A program made the position numbers and the translations under genes. This document shows, piece by piece, positions 16,395 to 27,853 of a stretch of DNA of 64,000 nucleotides. Source of the DNA: Manis javanica (lineage: Eukaryota; Chordata; Mammalia; Pholidota; Manidae); assembly GCF_040802235.1 (NCBI RefSeq), contig NC_133166.1, positions 114,404,991 through 114,468,990 of the forward strand, in the 5' to 3' direction. The notes beneath the pieces are model-generated. The model did not search any database, was not told where the DNA came from, and was given only the letters and a program-made list of their open reading frames with translations. Every line of letters starts with the position of its first letter. The first letter of the stretch is position 1.

Positions 16395-17164
16395 GGAGCT
16401 GGCACCTCAGCCCCAACATCTGCTTCTAGCCAAAACAGAGTAACAAGAACTGAATTTGCTTCCCTGTCTGAGACAATCCCCCAATATATGTGAAACAACG
16501 GTTTGCAAGATACAGTAAGCACATGAGGCAAAGAAAAAGAGTGAACCCTGAAAAACAGAAAACAAACGAGGTGAACCCAACCCGTGAACCAATCACTACC
16601 TCAGGAGAGTTTCCAGGGTAAACACAGGGAGGTGAAACCCACGCAGAATCTGGTGGCCTCCAAGTTAAGGATATGGAATTAAGAGGCTGGGAACTGTAAG
16701 TGGCTAGAGTTCTTGGGAAACAGTCCCTGAGAGGAACTGCAGAAAACCTCCGAGATCTGCAGTCTTCCTTGAATACTGAGCTGTGCCCCAATCAGCACAC
16801 ACATGTGAGCAAACCACATGAGACTGGGGAGAGAACCACTCAGAGGACTAGAGGAAACCGTGCCCAGGACTCACACAGGGCCAGGAACGGGTCAGGCTGG
16901 ACAAACCACGTAATTCATAGGGTACTGGGGAGAAAATCTAAAAGGTCTGGGCTCTGAAATGGGAATAAGGCCCAGACTGAGCACTGCTCTAATCACATTT
17001 AACAAATCGTAACAGCAAAACCTGAAAGAATCAATTTCCAAGCAAGCAAACTGAAAACTAAAACACAGTTCAAGGATGTGAATAGAATACAAAAAATATC
17101 CAGTCCCCAAATACGGTAAAATTCACAATGTATGGAACCTAATAAAAAACTACCAGGCATGGGA
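16395..17164 (+). mobile_element. old L1 5' region (5' UTR/ORF1) fragment
   Basis: The segment from about 16990 to 17162 has the order AAAACTAAAACACAGTTC, AATATCCAGTCCCCAAATA, GGTAAAATTCACAATGTATG and AATAAAAAACTACCAGGCATG, found in the 5' part of old mammalian L1 elements. It is cut by a second L1 5' UTR beginning near 17165. No intact ORF1 is present. Confidence 0.6.
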
Positions 17165-18140
17165 AGAGGCTTAAAGATGGCGGTGTGAGAAGTGAGACAG
17201 AAACCTCTTCCCCAAAAAATATATAATATGAAAATATAGCAAATACAACTAATCCTGAAAGGGCAATGGGAAAGAAGGCTGTGGCAGACTGCCTCCATCT
17301 GGGGAAAAGAGAAGACCTCACAGAAAAGGGTAAAGTACCAAAGCCGTGATCTGGCAGGACCCAGGCCTAGGACTGCTGAACACCCAGCCCTGGAGATCTG
17401 CTCACGGAGCACGAACCTACATTACATGGTGCTCTGGAGATTACTGGGGTTGGAAAGCTAAAACAGGGAGAATACTCAGAGACTGAGATTCCAACCACTT
17501 GGGAGAACAGGTACCCACAACCAGCCACTCTGGGATGATAGAAAGGCATGCACTCTGACAGACTTCCTAACAGCGAGAGGGCAACCAAAGGGGCAAGGAT
17601 TGCACAAATTGCTGCTTGGGAGAAAGGACAGGTGGACAAAATTGTCATAGCAAATGCAGCCCAGCTGGTTGGGAACTTTCAGGAGCTTCAGGTGCTCTGT
17701 CCTGCTGGCTGGCAATGCAGTCCCAAGGGCTCCCACCCAGATATACAGCCTGCTGCTCCTTCCGCCCAGCCAGCACTGGCTCACTTGCAAACCTGCTGAC
17801 CCCGCCACTGTGCCAGGCCAGCCAGAGGGCAGCATAGAGGCTTCTTCCTGTGCGCTTAGCCCACTGGCCCTTGCAGGTGGAGGCAGGCCCTGCACTCAGG
17901 AAGCAGAAAAGAGCTCTTTCCTCCCAGCAAGCACCAGTGCCACTTGTGTTGCAACCCCAACCATCACTCCAGGGACAGAGCAGCTCCAGAGAGTAGAGCT
18001 TTTAGGCAGTAGAGAGTGCTGCCTACACCAAGTTATTATTCCAAATATGAAACACCAAAAGAACCAGGTACAAACCAAAATCCCACAAACACCAGAAAGA
18101 GGGCAAGTGAAACCAAATTCACCAACCTTCCAGGAATGTG
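17165..18140 (+). mobile_element. L1 5' UTR fragment, younger family
   Basis: It opens with the L1 promoter-like string AAAGATGGCGGTGTGAGAAG, followed by GC-rich untranslated sequence with GGAGATCTGCTCACGGAGC and ACCAGCCACTCTGGGATG motifs, and then an A-rich lead-in (ATATGAAACACCAAAAGAACC) typical just before ORF1. The AAGATGGCGG start resembles a YY1 site, as used at L1 transcription starts. ORF1 and ORF2 do not follow, so only the 5' end survives. It abuts an older L1 at 17164. Confidence 0.65.
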
Positions 18141-18470
18141 ACCTTGTATCAATCAGGAATTTTCTGGTCAGCACCAGTGAGGTCATCTGTCACACGGACC
18201 CTCCTCAAAGAAAATGAGAAAATCTGTAGCCTGCTCTTCCTTCTAAAGGAAAGTAACCTTGCCTGAAACAATCCTTTCTGTTCTTTTGTTAATAACTTTT
18301 TGCTCTACCTCCTTCCTACAAAAACCTTCCCTTCTACACAGCTCCTCAGGGCATCTCTCATCCTGCCGGGTGGGATGCTGCCGGATTCATGACTCTTAAT
18401 AAAGCCAGTAAGATCTTCAAGTGTATGCTATTGAGTTTGTGTTCTAACAGCTGACTCTACGAGGTGCTCT
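18140..18470 (+). repeat. LTR-like fossil, family uncertain
   Basis: It ends in a retroviral R/U5-like arrangement: CTCCTCAGGGCATCTC, GCTGCCGGATTCATG and TTAATAAAGCCAGTAAGATC (AATAAA signal), as in several class I ERV LTRs. It looks like a broken solo LTR. Termini and family could not be fixed. Confidence 0.4.
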
Positions 18471-19934
18471 GTCAGAGTGTGGGGCCACCTGTGCCACTGA
18501 TCTTATAGCAAGTCACCCAGAGTCAGAGCAGGATTTAGGCAGAAAAGAGCAGCGGCTTCCCCAGACGCCATCCATAAAACACAGCTGGAATAAACCAGTT
18601 ATAAAGTGCCCGTGTACTGCCCCCTCCGTGGTTCCTTAAACAGCTGGTGAAACAGGATTGGCCCTGCCCCACTGAAGGAGTCAGGAGGGAGAAAGAAGAC
18701 CTTGATAACCTTGGCCTCTCTTTCCTGAGCACATTTGCAAGGCCTATTCACTAAAAGTCATTGTCAACTGAAAGTCAGAAATTATAAACCGAATACTGTA
18801 TGAGGCCATGCTGTGTATTGGCAACAAGTGACTTATTGTATCATCTACACGAAAGGCTAGCATAGGCGTCCCCACTGGTTCCCTGGCCGGAAATGGGAGG
18901 AGACAGGGGCAACGCCCTTAGTGTGACAGAGGGAGCCAGGAGCCTCGGCACCCCCACGCCACGGACCCCCCACGCCACGGAGTACGGACACCAGCCCCAT
19001 GCACATGGCGCTGGACTTCCAGTTGGGCGAGAGAAACCTAGCTTGGCTCTGCAGGTTTTGTGACCTCAGTTGAACTTTTATCTAATTAATACACAACCTG
19101 AAGCAAGAATGAAAACTATAAGGAAGTAGGAAAAGGTTGGGGATTTTTTTTTCAGATACTCAAAGTGAATCTGTTTCAGTAAGCAAGTTACAAAAATTAA
19201 ACCAGCTTCTATGCAGTCAAACTAAGTATATTTTCAACAAATATTTAAAGACTGGTTTGAAGGAGAAGCAAATTGCTAGCACACCTGTGCCCATATTTCA
19301 CAGCCAGCCCAATTCTCAATGTAAAGAAAAAACATTTGCTGTCTTAAGGTTATAGCAGGTCAATAGTCAGGCTGAGCAGGGAGGGGGGTGGGGACTTTGG
19401 TAAGTATTTACATTCGGTTAGATTCTTGTATATATTCTAAACATTCCATGTAAACTGCTCTCTGGGGAGGGAGGGTATAGATACCAGACCTGCCCAAACT
19501 TCCCCTGAAAGTACACGCTATTAGCATACTGAAAACAACATCCCTTGGGCCACACAGTTCCTAGGCAGACCATCTAAGGACAAAAAGGGGATGTCAGCCT
19601 ATTTCCCAGAAATCCCCTCGTTACTCCGAGAGGGCCTCACCTGTCCAGGTGAGTATTCCATGCCCTGCGTAAACACCAGCCATAAGACCACCCACCAAAC
19701 CCGTCCGCGCCACCCGTCTCTGGCACATGGCCGCGCTCCCCCCTTGAGTGTGTACTTCCACCTCATTCAACTACCCTTTGCTTGTCCTGCTCCACCTGCT
19801 CATGGTGCCAATCAGTCAAGACCCCTTTCCCCCGCTGAGGTCTCACCCAGCGCACAGGGGCATCTCCCCGGATTGGCCGGCCCGACAACTTTCAGTAGTT
19901 TGTGTGGCAATATTACACAAGCCTTAAATGTACG
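18471..19934. other. gene-free stretch
   Basis: Nothing coding is recognised. A short direct duplication, CCCCCACGCCACGGA, occurs twice at about 18950-18980. 19440-19920 is GC-richer and pyrimidine-rich and may be an old LTR or unique DNA; it was not assigned. Confidence 0.3.
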
Positions 19935-20157
19935 CAAAGTCTCTCGGCATCATTAGTCATCAGGGAAATGCAAATTAAAACCACCTCACGTATTGGATCA
20001 CCACTACACACCCATCAGAAAAACGGAAAACACCGACAATTCCAAACGTTAGTTCACAGGGATGTGGCAGCCACGCTCAGGCACTGTTTGTGGGAGTGTG
20101 AAAAAGGCCCCGCCACCTTGAGACTCTGTCTGCGGTGCTCCGTTCCCAGGTATGTAC

Positions 20158-20496
20158 TGACAATGGTTAATTTTATGTGTCGGCTTGTGTATGCCATAGT
20201 ATCCAGACATATGGTCAAACATTATTCTAGATGTTTCTGTGAACGTATTTTTTTAGATGAGATTTTTAATGTTTAGTAGACTGTGAGTAAAGCAGAGTAC
20301 CCTCCATGTTACAGGAGGGCCTCATCCAATCCCTCGGAGGCCTTAAAAAAGCACCAACCCCTCCCCAGGAAGAGGGAATTCTGCCAGGAAACTGCCATCA
20401 GACTCACCCGCAGCATCAAATCTTCCCTGGGTCTCCAGCCTGCCAGCCGACCTGCAGATTTGGGATTTACCAAGCTTCCATGATCGCATGAGCTGA
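20158..20496 (+). repeat. MLT2 (ERVL) LTR fossil, partial
   Basis: It begins TGACAATGGTTAATTTTATG and includes GGTCAAACATTATTCTAG, GGCCTCATCCAATCCC, GGTCTCCAGCCTGCCAGCC and CCATGATCGCATGAGC, in MLT2 order. It inserted in the L1 at 20157/20497. It looks like a broken solo LTR of eutherian-wide age. Confidence 0.75.
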
Positions 20497-20657
20497 TTCT
20501 TCATTCATAAGAGCCCCAAACTGGAAACAACCCAGGTATCAACCAAGGGGGGAGGGGAAAAATCAGCTGTGTGGTCACCCAGTGGGACAGTGCCACACTC
20601 TACGGTGAATCCCACAGATACTGCGCCAAGGGAAAGAAGCCCACAAAACAATACATA

Positions 20658-21080
20658 TGTGGATAAAATGAGAGTTCCTGTGGCCAGGATTCTCACCCAG
20701 CCGTGCTTGACTAGCTTCCTGCACACCTGTGGGCAGTACATGGCTGTTGACTCTATAATAGAGCTCTGCCCAGTGCTCTGGGCGTGACACAGTGGCAGGG
20801 CTGCCAGGCTGCAGGAGAGCAGAGCAGAGAGGCTGGAGTGGTGGCAGCGCCGAGGACAGAGGCCCAGAGGACGGCTGTGAGGACAGAGGGGCCCAGAGGC
20901 AGAGACCGGCTTCTTGCATGCAGACTCGCTCTGAGTGAACGGGATTCTAGTGACTGACCTGCCACCTGGAAATGAAGTTGGGTAGAACCCTTTCACCCCA
21001 AGAACGTTTTGCTGTCATTTTCTTTGGTCACACTGAATCCATAGCGAATTTGCACGGGGCTGAAACCCATTGGCAAGACA
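20658..21080 (+). repeat. solo LTR fossil (copy A of a local LTR family)
   Basis: The element runs TGTGGATAAA to TTGGCAAGACA, 423 bp, TG to CA, flanked by the 5-bp direct repeat ACATA (20653-20657 and 21081-21085), a hallmark of retroviral integration. Parts: a TATAATAGAGCTCTGCCC TATA-like region near 20755, then a U5-like end GCTGAAACCCATTGGC. Copy B (23702-24143, minus) and copy C (25809-26138) share the same order. No internal retroviral genes lie beside it. The family name is not known to me; an ERV1-like LTR is a guess. It is younger than the surrounding L1 and looks moderately diverged. Confidence 0.75.
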
Positions 21081-21399
21081 ACATAGTATAGAACTCCATT
21101 TATATGAAATTCAAAAACACATGTGGTACTCATTTATAGTGTTAGAAACCTGAACAGTGTGTCCCTCTGAGGGTGTTAACTGAAAGAGAGCCCGCGGACC
21201 CCTCTGGGGTGCTGCAGATGTCCCGTATGATCTGGTGGTGGCTGCCCAGGCGTGCACACACATGAAAGCTCACCGCGAAGCCACTCACGAGCAGTGCACC
21301 TTACAGTACATGCAGGATGCCTCAACAACAAAAATTTAAAAACATTAAATCCCTAAAATTAAAAAGAAAAACAGTTGAGGAAGATTTTCCTTTGTGTGA

Positions 21400-23700
21400 A
21401 GGCTTACTTTCAGTGAAGTAATGAATTTCCTTAGCACTTGTGGTTCGGTGATTCTGAACACGGTGTGAAGGCTCTGCAGACCCTCCTGAAGCAGTTCTCT
21501 GTTTAGAATTGGACCCCAGCTCACTTTATTGTGTACAAAACATACCCTACGATTTCCATCCACCGAAATGTGTTGACTTTTCTGGCCCACTGTAGGATCG
21601 ATTTTGTGGACATTCCACGTGTGCTTGAAAAGCAAGTGTATTCTGCAGCTGTTTAACTGTTCTGTATTCTGATTGTTTTCTCTGTCTGTTCTATCAGTTA
21701 CTGAGAGAAGTGTGTTAAAATATCCCACAATGGACTGGGAGAAAATATAAATGAAACAATATTGGCAAATAGACACACACACACTATCACAGTTTAGTTT
21801 ATTTCTCATTGTGATTCTATCATGTTTTGCTTTATGTAGTTTTGAGGCCATGTTATTAGATGCATACAAATTTAGAATTTTTACAACTTTCTGATTAATA
21901 TGGAAACTTTTCCCATGAACAAAATTCCCTCCATATTTTTAACTGTTTTATTTGTTATTTGTTTTTTGTGTGTTTTTTTGCAATAAAGTACTGCCAGCCT
22001 GAAATTAATATGATGCACGGGGTTTCTTTAGTTAGTGCCTGCTGGCATACCTTTTCCATTTTTTCATTTTCAAACTTTCTATATCCTTATGCTTTGAATG
22101 TGTTTCTTGTAAAAAAGAATACAATTTAATGTTTTTTTGTAAGTTTGACAGACACATCCTGTCTTCTAACTAGGGCATGGAAGTCTATTTCATTTTTTTA
22201 ACTAAACTCTTTCCTTTGGGACAAGTCAACCTCTTGTCTTGTAAAAATGAATTACAATATCACACCCAGGATGTTCACATTGGTACAAACTATCAGCCTC
22301 GTTCATATTCCTCCCGTTTTAGTTGGACTCCTGCGTGTGTGTGTGTGCATGTATGTGTGATCTATGCAATTTTATCACCTGTGTAGATACATGTATCCAT
22401 CACCACAGTCAAGACACTCAGCGGTCTATCACCCAAGGATCCCTTGTGTCACCCCTTTACAGCCACACCTACTTCCCTCCCCACACCTGCCCTCTCCCGT
22501 CCTTAATCTCTGGCAACCACTAAGCTGTTCTCCATTTCTATAATTTAGTAATGTCAACAACATTATATAAATGGAATCAAACAGTATGTAACCTTTGGGA
22601 TTCTTTTTTTTTTCTCACTCAGCACAACTCTCTAGATTCATCCAGGCTGTTCTGTGTATCAGTATCTTTGCTGTTCAATGTATCCTTTTTTGTTGCAGTT
22701 ACTCAGTGAACCACAGTTCATTTAACCACTCACCACTGATGGATATCTGGGATTTCCACCTCGGGGCTGTTATGAATATATAAACACCCATGCACAGGGT
22801 TTTATGTGTGTGACCACTGATTTCCATTTCTTTGGGATAAATGTCCAAGAGATTGAAATTGCAGGGTTGTATGGTAATTTGCATGTTTAGTTTTATAAGA
22901 AACCGCCAAGCTGGTTTTCAGTGACTATGCCGATTTCCATCCCCACTGGCCCTATAGGAGTGATCCAGTTTCTTCAAATCCCTGCCAACACTATCTTTTA
23001 GCCATTCTGGTAGTACTGTCTCTTTGTGGTTCTCATTTGCATTTCCTGAGTGGCTAATGAAATTGAACGTCTTTTCATTTGCTTAATTTCTATCTGTATA
23101 TTATCTTCACTAAAATCTCTTCATTTCTTCTACCCACTTTCAAATAGAATTGCTCGGGGTTTTTTGATAGTTGAATTTGAAGAGTTCTTTATGTATTCTA
23201 GATACTAGTCTCTCATTGGGTATGTAGTTTGCAAATATTTTCCTCCCACTCTAAACTAGTCTCTTTATCTTCTTACTAGGGCATTTTACAGAGGTCCAAT
23301 GTATCAGTTTTTTCCTTTTATGGGTCCTGCTTTCAGTGTCAAGTCTCAGAACTCTTTCCCTAGCTCTAGATCCTAAACATTTTCTCCCATCTTCTTCCGA
23401 CGGTGCTCTAATTGCTCCAGCACCCTTTATTGAAATATTGTCATTCCTCCCCTGAATTGTCTTTGCATCTTTGTAAAAATAATCAGTAGAGCATATCTGT
23501 GTGGGTGATCTATTTACATTTAGTTTAATTGCTAATACATATTTGTGTTTCAGTCTGCCTTATTTTGTGCTGTTCACCCTGCCTGCTCTGTTCTCTTTCT
23601 ATTTTGCTTGCCTTCTTTTACATAGGTTGAATATATCATTCCATTTTTCATTACTATTAGTTTATGTGACATACATTCTGTTTCTATTCACTTAGGGTTA
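21400..23700 (-). mobile_element. old L1 (L1M-type) ORF2 region, minus strand, rearranged
   Basis: Complement-strand ORF2 text is recognisable: GTGGACATTCCACGTGTG, TATCAGTTACTGAGAGAAG, ACCATCACTCACCACTGATGG-like text at 22720-22745, GCTGTTATGAATATATAAAC, TTCTCATTTGCATTTCCTGA and TCATTGGGTATGTAGTTTGC. The order is that of the ORF2 3' half, with internal gaps. A GT-rich microsatellite is at 22330-22352. Heavily diverged. Confidence 0.65.
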
Positions 23701-23701
23701 C

Positions 23702-24143
23702 TGTCTTGCCAATGGGTTTCAGTCCCAAACAGGTTCACTACAGATTCAATGTGACCAAAGAAATGACAGCAGAACGTTCATGGGGTGAAAGGGTTATACC
23801 CAACTTAATTCCCACGGTGGCAGGTCAGTCACTAGAATCCCATCACTCAGAGTGAGTCTGCAGGCAGCAAGCCGGTCTCTGCCTCTGGGCCTCTCTGCCC
23901 CCGCAGCCATCTCGGTCTCTGTCCTCGGTGCTGCCACCACTCCAGTCGCGTCTCTGCTCTCCTGCAGCCTTGCAGCCATACCGCCGTGCCACCCAGAGCC
24001 CTGGGCGGAGCTCTTTATACAGAGTCAATAACACCATATTGCCCACACGTGTGCAGTGAGCCAGCCGACCAGGGCCAGGTGAGAATCCTGCCCACAGGAA
24101 CCTCCACTGTCTACTCTCACCCTAAAAATAACCCACACATCCA
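23702..24143 (-). repeat. solo LTR fossil (copy B)
   Basis: This is the reverse complement of copy A: it starts TGTCTTGCCAATGGGTTTCA and includes CAGGTCAGTCACTAGAATCC, GGGCGGAGCTCTTTATACAG and CCAGGTGAGAATCCTGCC. The right edge is approximate (24103-24143). No clear target duplication was found and no internal genes are adjacent. It interrupts or abuts the minus-strand L1. Confidence 0.7.
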
Positions 24144-25317
24144 CCTCTTTGCTTGCTTGCATCTCAGTTCTTCCACCTGACCAGTCACTTTCTGCTGAAG
24201 AACATCAGTGACTGACAGCAAATTCTGTCCATTCTCCTGAGCAGCCCCTCTGCAATGTGAGTTCACTGCTCCTCCACCAAGGACTTTTCTGCCTCCTGAG
24301 CCTGGGCCGGGCCCTGCGGCATCCCTAATGTCTGTGGCCATCAGCAAAGTGAAAAGCCCTTGAGCACTGAGGTGAGCCCTGCTTGCTGCTGGGAGACCTT
24401 CTGCCGCTATTCGACCAAGCTTGGGTTGGTCTCCTGGAGAACAAGGGATCGTGTGGAAGGAGGTCATTTCAGCTGCAGGGTGTCTGGGAATGAGGGAGAC
24501 CTGGATCATCAAGCCCCAGCGAGCTGGCCCAGACTAGGAGAGTCACTGGGCCATGTCCCAGAACTGGGAGAAATAAGACATGTGAGTTGTCTTATTCATA
24601 TTGGGATGGCTTGTTATGTAACAAATAAACATAGTTACAATCATTTTGGGTTTTCTTGGGTCCCGTGACACCAGCAAACAGAGAATAACTCTCCTTTGGG
24701 AGGCAGAACTGCACCTGTCCCCATGTGGAAACATTTGTCGAGCTATGTAACTGAAGTGCACCTACTGTACGGAAGTTATAGCTCAGTTAAAAGGTGAGAA
24801 GAAGAAAATGATAACATAGTCCCTCTCTGTAAAGGTTTCTCATCATATAATACGGAAACAGACATGTAACTGGGCATGTGAACACAAAACACAATGTGCT
24901 TTTAAACCTAGAGGCCCAGACAGTGGTCTGGAGGCATAGTGGAGGAGAAACGAGGGCCACCTTGAGAGCTGGTACAAATTGTTGGGGTGCAAACTGACCC
25001 TATCCATCAGCACGTCTTGCATTGGGCCAGAGTGAATGCTGAGCAGCTGCATCTCTCACTTCAAAACAGCTCAGGCCAATTCCCGGCTCCTCGCATCAGC
25101 CCTCCCAGGAATCAGGGAGATGTTCTAGATCCGAGGGCATCTGCGGCCTGGGAGAACGTCGCCATGTGGAAAAAGACATGAAGCCTCGGGATGTGCAGCG
25201 TGGACAAGCTGAGCCGTTCCCCACAACCGGGTGTGACGACCCTGTAGATCTGAGGGCTCAGATGCACACCTGAAAGGAGCAGAGATGCAGAAGGGAAAAC
25301 TACCAAAGCTCTTTGTG
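24144..25317. other. gene-free stretch
   Basis: No gene or assignable repeat. Being next to copy B, it was inspected for retroviral internal sequence; none was recognisable. Confidence 0.35.
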
Positions 25318-26181
25318 GTGGTTTTACCTTTATGTGCCAATTTGACTGGGCCAACAGATGCCCAGGTAACTGGGTAAACAGTATTTCTGGGTGTTTCTGT
25401 AGGGGTATTTCCAAAAGACATTAGCATTTGCACTGGTGGACAGTAAAACAGGTGGCCCTCCGCACTGTGGGCAGGTGTCACCTGATCTGTTGAGGCCTGA
25501 CTAGAACAAGAAGGCAGAGGAGGGGTGAACTCACTCCCGGCCTGGCTGCTGAGCTGGGACAGCCAGCTCCTGCCGGCCGTGCTCCTGGTTCTCAGGCCTT
25601 CCAGCCCGGACTGGACCCTCTGTCAGATCTCCGGCTCTCAGGCCACACCACTGGCTCTTCTGCTCCTCCAGCTTGCAGACAGCAGATGATAGGACTTCTC
25701 AGCCTCCATAATCATGTGATCCAATACCTTGTAATAAATCTCTCTATATATATAAATATAGACAAGTAAAGCTTTATAAATGCATATGAATAAATCTCTT
25801 TACATATATGTATCGGTAGGGAAAATGGAAGTTTGCATGGCCAGGATCCTCACCGGACCTTAATCTACTTGCTGGGCTACTGCTGCCACACCCATTGACA
25901 ATGAGCCATTATTATTGGTGTTATTATATAAAGAGCTCCGCCCAGTGCTCCACCTTGGAGGCAGAGACAGAGATGGATTGCAAACTTGCCAGAGGCAGAC
26001 GTGATTCTGGCACTTGACCTGCCACCTGAGAATTAAAGCTTGGTATAAACCCTTTTACCCCCAACTTTCCAAGGTTGCTATTCACTCTCACTGAAACCAG
26101 AGCAAACTTTCCTAGGGCTGAAACATTCCAGCAAGATGGTATCTTTTTGATTTTGTTTCTCTGGAGAACCTTGAGTAATTA
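25318..26181 (+). repeat. MLT2 (ERVL) LTR fossil interrupted by a younger LTR
   Basis: 25318-25808 reads as MLT2: TTTATGTGCCAATTTGACTG, GGCCAACAGATGCCCAGG, GGGTGTTTCTGTAGGGG, GGCCTTCCAGCCC, CTCAGCCTCCATAATCATG and CCTTGTAATAAATCTCTC. Its terminus reappears at 26150-26181 as GTTTCTCTGGAGAACCTTG followed by AGTAATTACA. The gap between is exactly the third local LTR copy. A broken solo LTR of eutherian-wide age. Confidence 0.8.
25809..26138 (+). repeat. solo LTR fossil (copy C) nested in MLT2
   Basis: It shares with copies A and B the segments GCCAGGATCCTCACC, TATATAAAGAGCTCCGCCCA (TATA box and +1 region), CACTTGACCTGCCACCTGAG, TATAAACCCTTTTACCCCC and GGGCTGAAACATTCCAGC. It is shorter and more diverged than copy A. 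It lies inside the MLT2 and so post-dates it. Edges are within a few bases. Confidence 0.7.
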
Positions 26182-26342
26182 CACCATTTAAGCAAATCAC
26201 ATACTGAGGGCTGTGTGTGAGAAAAGAGCTTTTCAACCTGCTTAATGTGATTAGAACAATTAATTTCATTTTTATTCTTAAATAATGTATTGATTTTCAA
26301 AATGGAATAATAAAGAACTTGGCTTTAAAAAATTCTCTTGGA

Positions 26343-27837
26343 AGCCACAGTAATCAAGACAATTTGGTACTGGCACAAAAACAGACCCATAGACCAATGG
26401 AACAGACTAGAGATCCCAGATATTAACCCAAGCATATATGGTCAATAAATATACACTAAAGGAGCCATGGACATACAATAGGGAAATGTCAGCCTCTTCA
26501 ACAACTGGTGTTGGCAAACTGGACAGCTACATGCAAGTGAATGAAACTGGATTATTGTCTATCCCCATACACAAAAGTAAACTCAAAATGGATCAAAGAC
26601 CTGAATGTAAGTCATGAAACCGTAAAACTCTTAGAAAATAACAGTCAAAAATCTCCTGAATATAAACATGAGCAACATTTTTTCTGAATGCATCTCCTCA
26701 AGCAAGGGAAACAAAAGCAAAAATGAACACATGGGACTACAGCAAACTTAAAAGCGTCTGTATAGCAAAGGGCACCATCAACAGAACAAAAATGCATCCT
26801 ACAGTATGGGAGATTACATTTGTAAATGACATCTGACAAGGGGTTAACATCCAAAATATAAAAAGAACTCATGCCTCAACACGCAAAAAGCAAATAACTC
26901 AATTAAAAAATTGGGTGGAGGATATGCAGACAGTTCTCCAAAGAAGAAATTCAGATGGCCAACAGGCACATGAAAAGATGCTCCACATCACTAATTATCA
27001 TGGAAATGCAAATTAAAACCACAGTGAGATATCACCTCACACCAGTAAGGATGGCCAAGATAAAAAAGACTAGGAACAATAAATGCTGGTGAGGATGTGG
27101 AGAAAGGGGAACCCTCCTACACTGCTGGTGGGAATGTAAGCTAGTTCAACCATTGTGGAAAGCATATGGACGTTCCTCAAAAAACTAAAAATAGAAATAC
27201 CATTTGACCCAGGAATTCCACTCCTAGGAATTTACCCAAAGAATACAACTTCTCAGATTCAAAACAACATATGCACCCCTGTGTTTATTGATGCACTATT
27301 TACAATAGCCACAATATGGGAACAACCTGAGTGTCAATCAGCAGATGAATGGATAAAGAAGATGTGGTACATGTACACAATGGAATAATATTCAGCCATA
27401 AGAAAGAAACAAATCCTACCATTTGCAACAACATGGATGGAGCTGGAGGGTATTATACTCAGTGAAATAACCCAGGCAGAGAAAGACACACGTGCCAAAA
27501 GATTTCCCTCATTTGTGGAGCATAACAACGAAGCAAAACTGAAGGAACAAAATAGCAGCAGACTCACAGACTCCAAGAAGGGACTAGTGGTTACCAAAGG
27601 GGAGGCGTGGGAGAGGGCAGGGGAGAAGGGAGGGAGAAGGGGATTGAGGGGTATTATGATTGTCATACAGGGTGTTGGGGGGATAAGGCAAACAGTGTGG
27701 TCCATCTTACTACACTGATGGACAGTGACTGCAATGGGGTGTGCGGGGGTGGGAACACGATAATATGGGTGAATGTAGTAACCACATTATTTTTCATGTG
27801 AAACCTTCATAAGTGTATATCAAGAATACCTTAATTT
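26343..27837 (+). mobile_element. 5'-truncated L1 with target-site duplications
   Basis: This is the ORF2 3' end plus 3' UTR. Recognisable ORF2 peptide: PFDPGIPLLGIYPKN near 27200 and ADEWIKKMWYMYTME near 27345-27388. The 3' UTR has a purine-rich G-tract at 27600-27650 and ends AAGAATACCTTAATTT. A 16-bp direct repeat, AAAAAATTCTCTTGGA at 26327-26342 and AAAAAATTCACTTGGA at 27838-27853 (one mismatch), marks target-primed insertion. Several in-frame stops make it dead. The nearly intact duplication makes it one of the younger elements here. Confidence 0.85.
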
Positions 27838-27853
27838 AAAAAATTCACTTGGA

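Larger units (their letters stand above)
19935..21345 (+). mobile_element. L1 ORF2/3' fragment split by two later insertions
   Basis: Pieces of one L1 are collinear across two interruptions. 19937-20157 begins CATTAGTCATCAGGGAAATG and AAATTAAAACCACCTCACG. 20497-20657 carries AAGAGCCCCAAACTGGAAAC and AACCCAGGTATCAACC, then GAAAGAAGCCCACAAAACAA. 21081 onward carries ACATAGTATAGAACTCCATT and TATATGAAATTC. Removing 20158-20496 (MLT2) and 20658-21080 (solo LTR) restores the normal L1 order, so the L1 is older than both. It is 5' truncated. Confidence 0.75.

Noticed and set aside
24144-24512. Minus-strand open frame beside LTR copy B as a retroviral gene remnant
   Set aside because: No gag, pol or env motif is recognisable; the frame is short and unsupported.
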